Part shown: piece after piece, positions 55,172 through 57,918 of the stretch
Numbering within the stretch: position 1 is the first letter of the stretch
How the letters are laid out: every line of letters starts with the position of its first letter
From: an uncultured Coriobacteriaceae bacterium
Lineage (GTDB): Bacteria; Actinomycetota; Coriobacteriia; Coriobacteriales; Atopobiaceae
Length of the DNA: 57,918 bases
Direction: 5' to 3'
Assembly: GCA_948439405.1 (NCBI GenBank)
Contig: CAOJNB010000010.1
Coordinates: 1-57,918, forward strand
Notes under the pieces: model-generated
Seen by the model: the letters and a program-made list of their open reading frames with translations, nothing else
Told to the model about the DNA's origin: nothing
Database searches by the model: none
Translations under genes and position numbers: made by a program

Positions 55172-55180
55172 CGAAACCGC

Positions 55181-55212
55181 AGGTCGGAGGCCGAATGGCC
55201 TCCGACCTTTTT
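55181..55212 (+). terminator. Strong intrinsic terminator after tRNA-Val
   Basis: AGGTCGGAGGCC, loop GAAT, GGCCTCCGACCT, then a run of T: a 12-bp perfect stem with U-tract. Confidence 0.95.
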
Positions 55213-55274
55213 CATGCACCGCACCAATCGATGTTGAAGCGGGCCTGTCGCAGAATCAAACGAGCGGGAAACGC

Positions 55275-55308
55275 GAGGCCGGGGCCACGTCTCGTGGTCC
55301 CGGCCCTC
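55275..55308 (-). terminator. Hairpin terminator of the 150-residue membrane protein gene
   Basis: GAGGCCGGGGCCAC and GTGGTCCCGGCCCTC pair around loop GTCTC with one GT pair and one bulge. On the - strand it is followed by GCGTTTCCC. It lies 25 bases beyond the stop. Confidence 0.6.
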
Positions 55309-55332
55309 GAACCACGAAACGAATCCTGATCC

Positions 55333-55785
55333 CTACCTGCTCGCCTTGCCGCGATGGCCGCCCTTGGGACGCTTGCCGCCCTTCCTCGCCTTCTCGGCCT
55401 GCCGCTCGAGGCGCTTGCCGAGCTTGTAGGCGTAGTACAGGCCGACGGCGCCGAAACAGGCGACGAGCGCGCCGACGAAGTAGTCGGGGTTGGTGGCGCC
55501 GAAGGCGAGGACGAAGAAGCCGGTGAAGGCGAAGCCAGCGACCACGCTCACGATCGTGGCGATGCGGAAGTGCTGAAGGCCCTTGCGCGGCGAGTTCGTG
55601 CAGCGGGTGCCGAGGTAGCCCGTCACGAGGGAGATGGCGCTCACGATGCAGGAGAGCGTGATGTAGAGGGACGAGGACGTGCTGCGGCCCATGAAGCCGA
55701 AGATGACCTGGAACGCCGGAACGGCGATGCCCAGAGCCATCATGCTGATGCTCATGACCTTGAGGTCCCTGCGATCCTTGGACAT
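55333..55785 (-). CDS. Small four-helix membrane protein of unknown function
   Basis: The 150-residue protein has four hydrophobic segments (near 10-30, 38-58, 75-95 and 100-118) and a Lys/Arg/Gly-rich C-terminal tail (KARKGGKRPKGGHRGK). The charge pattern suggests the tail is cytoplasmic. I do not recognise a family. It starts after a GAGGGGG ribosome-binding site and lies between tRNA-Val and a GNAT gene on the same strand. Confidence 0.65.
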   Translation of the reverse strand: MSKDRRDLKVMSISMMALGIAVPAFQVIFGFMGRSTSSSLYITLSCIVSAISLVTGYLGTRCTNSPRKGLQHFRIATIVSVVAGFAFTGFFVLAFGATNPDYFVGALVACFGAVGLYYAYKLGKRLERQAEKARKGGKRPKGGHRGKASR

Positions 55786-55835
55786 TCGTACCCCCTCGTC
55801 GGGCGAGGCCCTCGCCCCGCTCCCCTATAGCCTGC

Positions 55836-56429
55836 TCATGATAGCGCAGGACCGCCGCACGCTCGGAGCTCCGGCAGAGGCACGAAGGGTCGGGGCGGTC
55901 TCGGATGCTCCTGGATCCCTCGCTCCATCCAGACCATGTCGTACCACGTCCCGAACTTGAAGCCGGAACGCTCGAAGCGCCCGATGACGCGGAAGCCCAC
56001 CCTCTCGTGGAAGCGCAGGCTCGCCTCGGTCAGGCGGTCGTCCTCCTCGCGAGGCACGGCGACGCAGGCGTACAGCGTTACGACGCCCTGGCTCGCCAGC
56101 ACGTCAGCGAGCTCGGAGTAGAGACGCCTGCCGAGGCCGCGCCCGCGGACGTCCTGCCTCACGTAGAGGGAGACCTCGCAGACCCAGTCGTAGGCCCTGC
56201 GGTCGATGAGGGGGCTTGCGTACGCGTAACCGAGGCAGTCTCCACCCTCGTCCTCGACCAGAAGCCAAGGGTAGCGTCTGAGGGTCCGCTCGACCCGGAG
56301 GCCGAACTCCTCAGCGGAGGGGACGTCATATTCGAACGATATGGCCGTGTCCTGCACGTACGGCGCATAGACGGTCCGCATCCGCTCTGCGTCGGCACGG
56401 GTCGCGAGCCGGATGCGCACGTCCCTCAT
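55836..56429 (-). CDS. GNAT family N-acetyltransferase (phosphinothricin acetyltransferase-like)
   Basis: The 197-residue protein has the phosphinothricin/methionine-derivative acetyltransferase pattern: IRLATRADAERMRTVYAPYV near 6-25, ISFEYDVPSAEEF near 30-42, the acetyl-CoA loop QDVRGRGLGRRLYSEL near 92-107, and FHERVGFRVIGRFERSGFKF near 140-159, where an aromatic pocket holds the substrate. The physiological substrate is unknown. Its divergent neighbour is the repeat-bearing surface protein. Confidence 0.88.
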   Translation of the reverse strand: MRDVRIRLATRADAERMRTVYAPYVQDTAISFEYDVPSAEEFGLRVERTLRRYPWLLVEDEGGDCLGYAYASPLIDRRAYDWVCEVSLYVRQDVRGRGLGRRLYSELADVLASQGVVTLYACVAVPREEDDRLTEASLRFHERVGFRVIGRFERSGFKFGTWYDMVWMERGIQEHPRPPRPFVPLPELRACGGPALS

Positions 56430-56462
56430 GTCGGCCTCCCATCACCTTCTACCTGATTCAAG

Positions 56463-56479
56463 CTAAGGTTACGCCTAAG
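56463..56479. promoter_or_regulatory. Possible DtxR-like operator
   Basis: CTAAGGTTACGCCTAAG is an imperfect palindrome resembling the TTAGGTTAG-type box of DtxR/IdeR metal regulators. It lies between the divergent GNAT and surface protein genes, 34 bases before the GNAT start. Confidence 0.3.
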
Positions 56480-56628
56480 CATAAGGATGAGGCTTTGCGA
56501 GACCTTCTCTGACCGGGTGCCCCGGACGACGGCCGCATGTGGCCGAATCGTGCGACTACCTGTGGGTTCCTTGCATAGAATTCGAAGAGGTGCAGGATGC
56601 ACCGCGTCATCGATCGAAAGGCCTTCAG

Positions 56629-57918
56629 ATGCGTCGATCCCGAAAGCTCCTCTTCGCCTCAGGCATCCTTGCCGCCCTCCTCGCGTCGGCCGCCCTCGCC
56701 CCCACGACCGTCCTCGCGCTTCCGACCGACGAGGCCGACGTGCCAATTCCGAGCGAAGGCTCCCTCCCCCAGCAGTCTGGAGGAGACGACACGGCGGGCG
56801 CCATCTCCGAATCCGACGAAGCGCACCACGAGCCCTCGCCGGACCCCGCCGTCATTCCCGACCCTGACCGGGAGACCGTCGTGGCCGAGACCCCTGCCAC
56901 GCCCGACGATGCCCAGACGGACGTAGGCGACGTGGCGCAGGACGGGAGCGATGACCCGACCGACGACATGACCGACGGCGAGCCCGCCACCTCCCCGCAG
57001 GCGCCCGCGCCCACGCTCTCCCTCTCCACGTCGCCCTCCCCGCAGTCGCTCCCCTCCTCCCAGCAGACCTCCGCCCACGAGTACACGTGGCTCGTCACGA
57101 GCGAGTACGGCCACGGGCTCCAGCGCTACCTGCTGGACCACGGCACGATCGCGACGGCGGGCCTCCACGACCTCGGCAACGGCGTCTGGACCTACGTGCG
57201 GCCCGACTACTCGTTCGTCGTGCGCGGGCGCTGGGTGGACCCCGAGACGGGCTACGTCTACCTCGCAGACAACGACGGCGTTCTCGAGGCGCCGGGCTGG
57301 GTCGTCTCCTCGGCCTACGGCCAGGGGCTCCAGCGCTACTACGTCGACCCCGACGCCCACGCCTGCGTGCCCGGCGTCTCGGAGGAAGGATGGACGCACC
57401 TGACGACGTCCTCGGGCTACGTGCTGCGCGGCGCGGGCAAGGTCGCTGGGAGGCTCTGCTACGCGGACAACGACGGCCTGCTCACGACGGACGGCTGGGT
57501 GATCACTTCCGCCTTCGGACAGGGGCTCCAACGCTACTGGTTCGTCGACGGCAGCGCGGCCGAGCCGGGCAGGGTGTACGAGACCGGCGACGGCGAGCGC
57601 ACCTACGTGACCTCGAAGGGCTACGTCCTGCGCGGCGCCCTGGCCGTCGGCGACCTCGTCTACCTCGCCGACAATGACGGACGCCTCGCCTCAGACGGTT
57701 GGGTGGTCTCCTCCGCCTACGGTCACGGGCTGCAGCGCTACTGGATCGATCCCGACGCCCACGCCGCCGTCGTCGGCTTCTCCGAGGACGGCTGGGCCCA
57801 CGTCACGACCGCCAAGGGCTACGTCCTGCGCGGGGCCGGCACCGTCGACGGCAGGCGCTACTACGCGGACAACGACGGCCGGCTGCTCGAGCGCGGCTGG
57901 CTCGTGACGAGCGCCTTC
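56629..57918 (+). CDS. Secreted surface protein with GLQRY-type repeats (3' partial)
   Basis: An open frame of 430 codons runs from ATG 56629 to the window edge without a stop. Residues 1-30 are a signal peptide (LLFASGILAALLASAALAP). Residues 31-150 are an acidic Pro/Ser/Thr-rich region. From about residue 153 the protein is made of repeats of 66-70 residues, each with GWVVSSAYGQGLQRYYVDP-like and YVLRGAGKV-like segments and ending in YADNDG. Such repeats occur in large secreted hydrolases and adhesins of Coriobacteriia, where they are thought to bind the cell wall. The catalytic or adhesive part, if any, lies outside the window. A possible -10 TAGAAT is at 56576-56581. Confidence 0.8.
   Translation, partial: MRRSRKLLFASGILAALLASAALAPTTVLALPTDEADVPIPSEGSLPQQSGGDDTAGAISESDEAHHEPSPDPAVIPDPDRETVVAETPATPDDAQTDVGDVAQDGSDDPTDDMTDGEPATSPQAPAPTLSLSTSPSPQSLPSSQQTSAHEYTWLVTSEYGHGLQRYLLDHGTIATAGLHDLGNGVWTYVRPDYSFVVRGRWVDPETGYVYLADNDGVLEAPGWVVSSAYGQGLQRYYVDPDAHACVPGVSEEGWTHLTTSSGYVLRGAGKVAGRLCYADNDGLLTTDGWVITSAFGQGLQRYWFVDGSAAEPGRVYETGDGERTYVTSKGYVLRGALAVGDLVYLADNDGRLASDGWVVSSAYGHGLQRYWIDPDAHAAVVGFSEDGWAHVTTAKGYVLRGAGTVDGRRYYADNDGRLLERGWLVTSAF
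57085..57918 (+). repeat. Tandem 66-70 residue repeats in the surface protein
   Basis: Repeat units begin with tryptophan codons near 57088, 57298, 57496, 57700 and 57898, giving spacings of 70, 66, 68 and 66 residues. The third unit is the most diverged. The DNA of the units is not identical, so the repeats are old rather than freshly copied. Confidence 0.8.

Overview
The window is high-GC chromosomal DNA packed with housekeeping genes. The gene order (pnp, rnj, ftsK, rodZ-like, yajQ, rimO, pgsA, pncC, recA, recX, rny, spoVS, miaB, miaA, hflX, lexA, nrdR), the SOS box of the CGAAC-N4-GTTCG type, the FHA/FtsR pair and the surface protein with repeated GLQRY units together suggest an actinobacterium of the class Coriobacteriia (Olsenella/Collinsella/Atopobiaceae type). 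The genus cannot be fixed from this sequence alone. I see no transposase, phage gene, rRNA or CRISPR array.

Layout. Positions 1-17992 run almost entirely on the + strand: the end of pnp, then rnj-ftsK-rodZ-like-yajQ-rimO-pgsA-pncC, then SOS-controlled recA-recX, then rny with a GHKL ATPase, then spoVS-miaB-miaA-hflX. From 17989 to 23552 lies a cell-envelope block: an integral-membrane acyltransferase-like protein, a secreted NlpC/P60 hydrolase, and a - strand operon of a FemX-like transferase, a DegT-type PLP protein and a D-aspartate-ligase-like ATP-grasp enzyme. Positions 23655-28854 hold lexA, a divergent SOS-type LysM protein, nrdR-dut, a purine permease, a thioredoxin-reductase-like gene and a small membrane protein. 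From 32859 down to 29088 is a - strand operon of a CDP-alcohol phosphatidyltransferase, a D,D-carboxypeptidase, an FHA protein, an FtsR-like MerR regulator and apt. Positions 32991-38739 carry an isochorismatase-type hydrolase, a small membrane protein, pta, ridA, dinB, a 594-residue protein I cannot assign, and tRNA-Pro(GGG). From 54962 down to 38837 sixteen genes follow one another on the - strand with gaps under 50 bases: two ABC-F ATPases at the ends, with scpA/scpB, rluB, a cmk-plsC fusion, ispH, der, plsY, rpe, a cysteine desulfurase, a zinc-ribbon protein, coaBC and nfo between them. The right end holds tRNA-Val(CAC) with a strong terminator, two small genes and the start of a large repeat-bearing surface protein cut by the window edge.

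How the genes work together: RNA decay (PNPase, RNase J, RNase Y), the SOS response (LexA, RecA, RecX and a LysM protein at the yneA position), tRNA and ribosome modification (MiaA, MiaB, RimO, RluB), chromosome segregation (FtsK, ScpA, ScpB), phospholipid synthesis (PgsA, a second CDP-alcohol transferase, PlsY, PlsC) and peptidoglycan building and trimming. Among the 57 genes whose stop codon is visible I count 42 TAG, 15 TGA and no TAA; at least 8 of the TGAs lie inside 4-base or 1-base start/stop overlaps.
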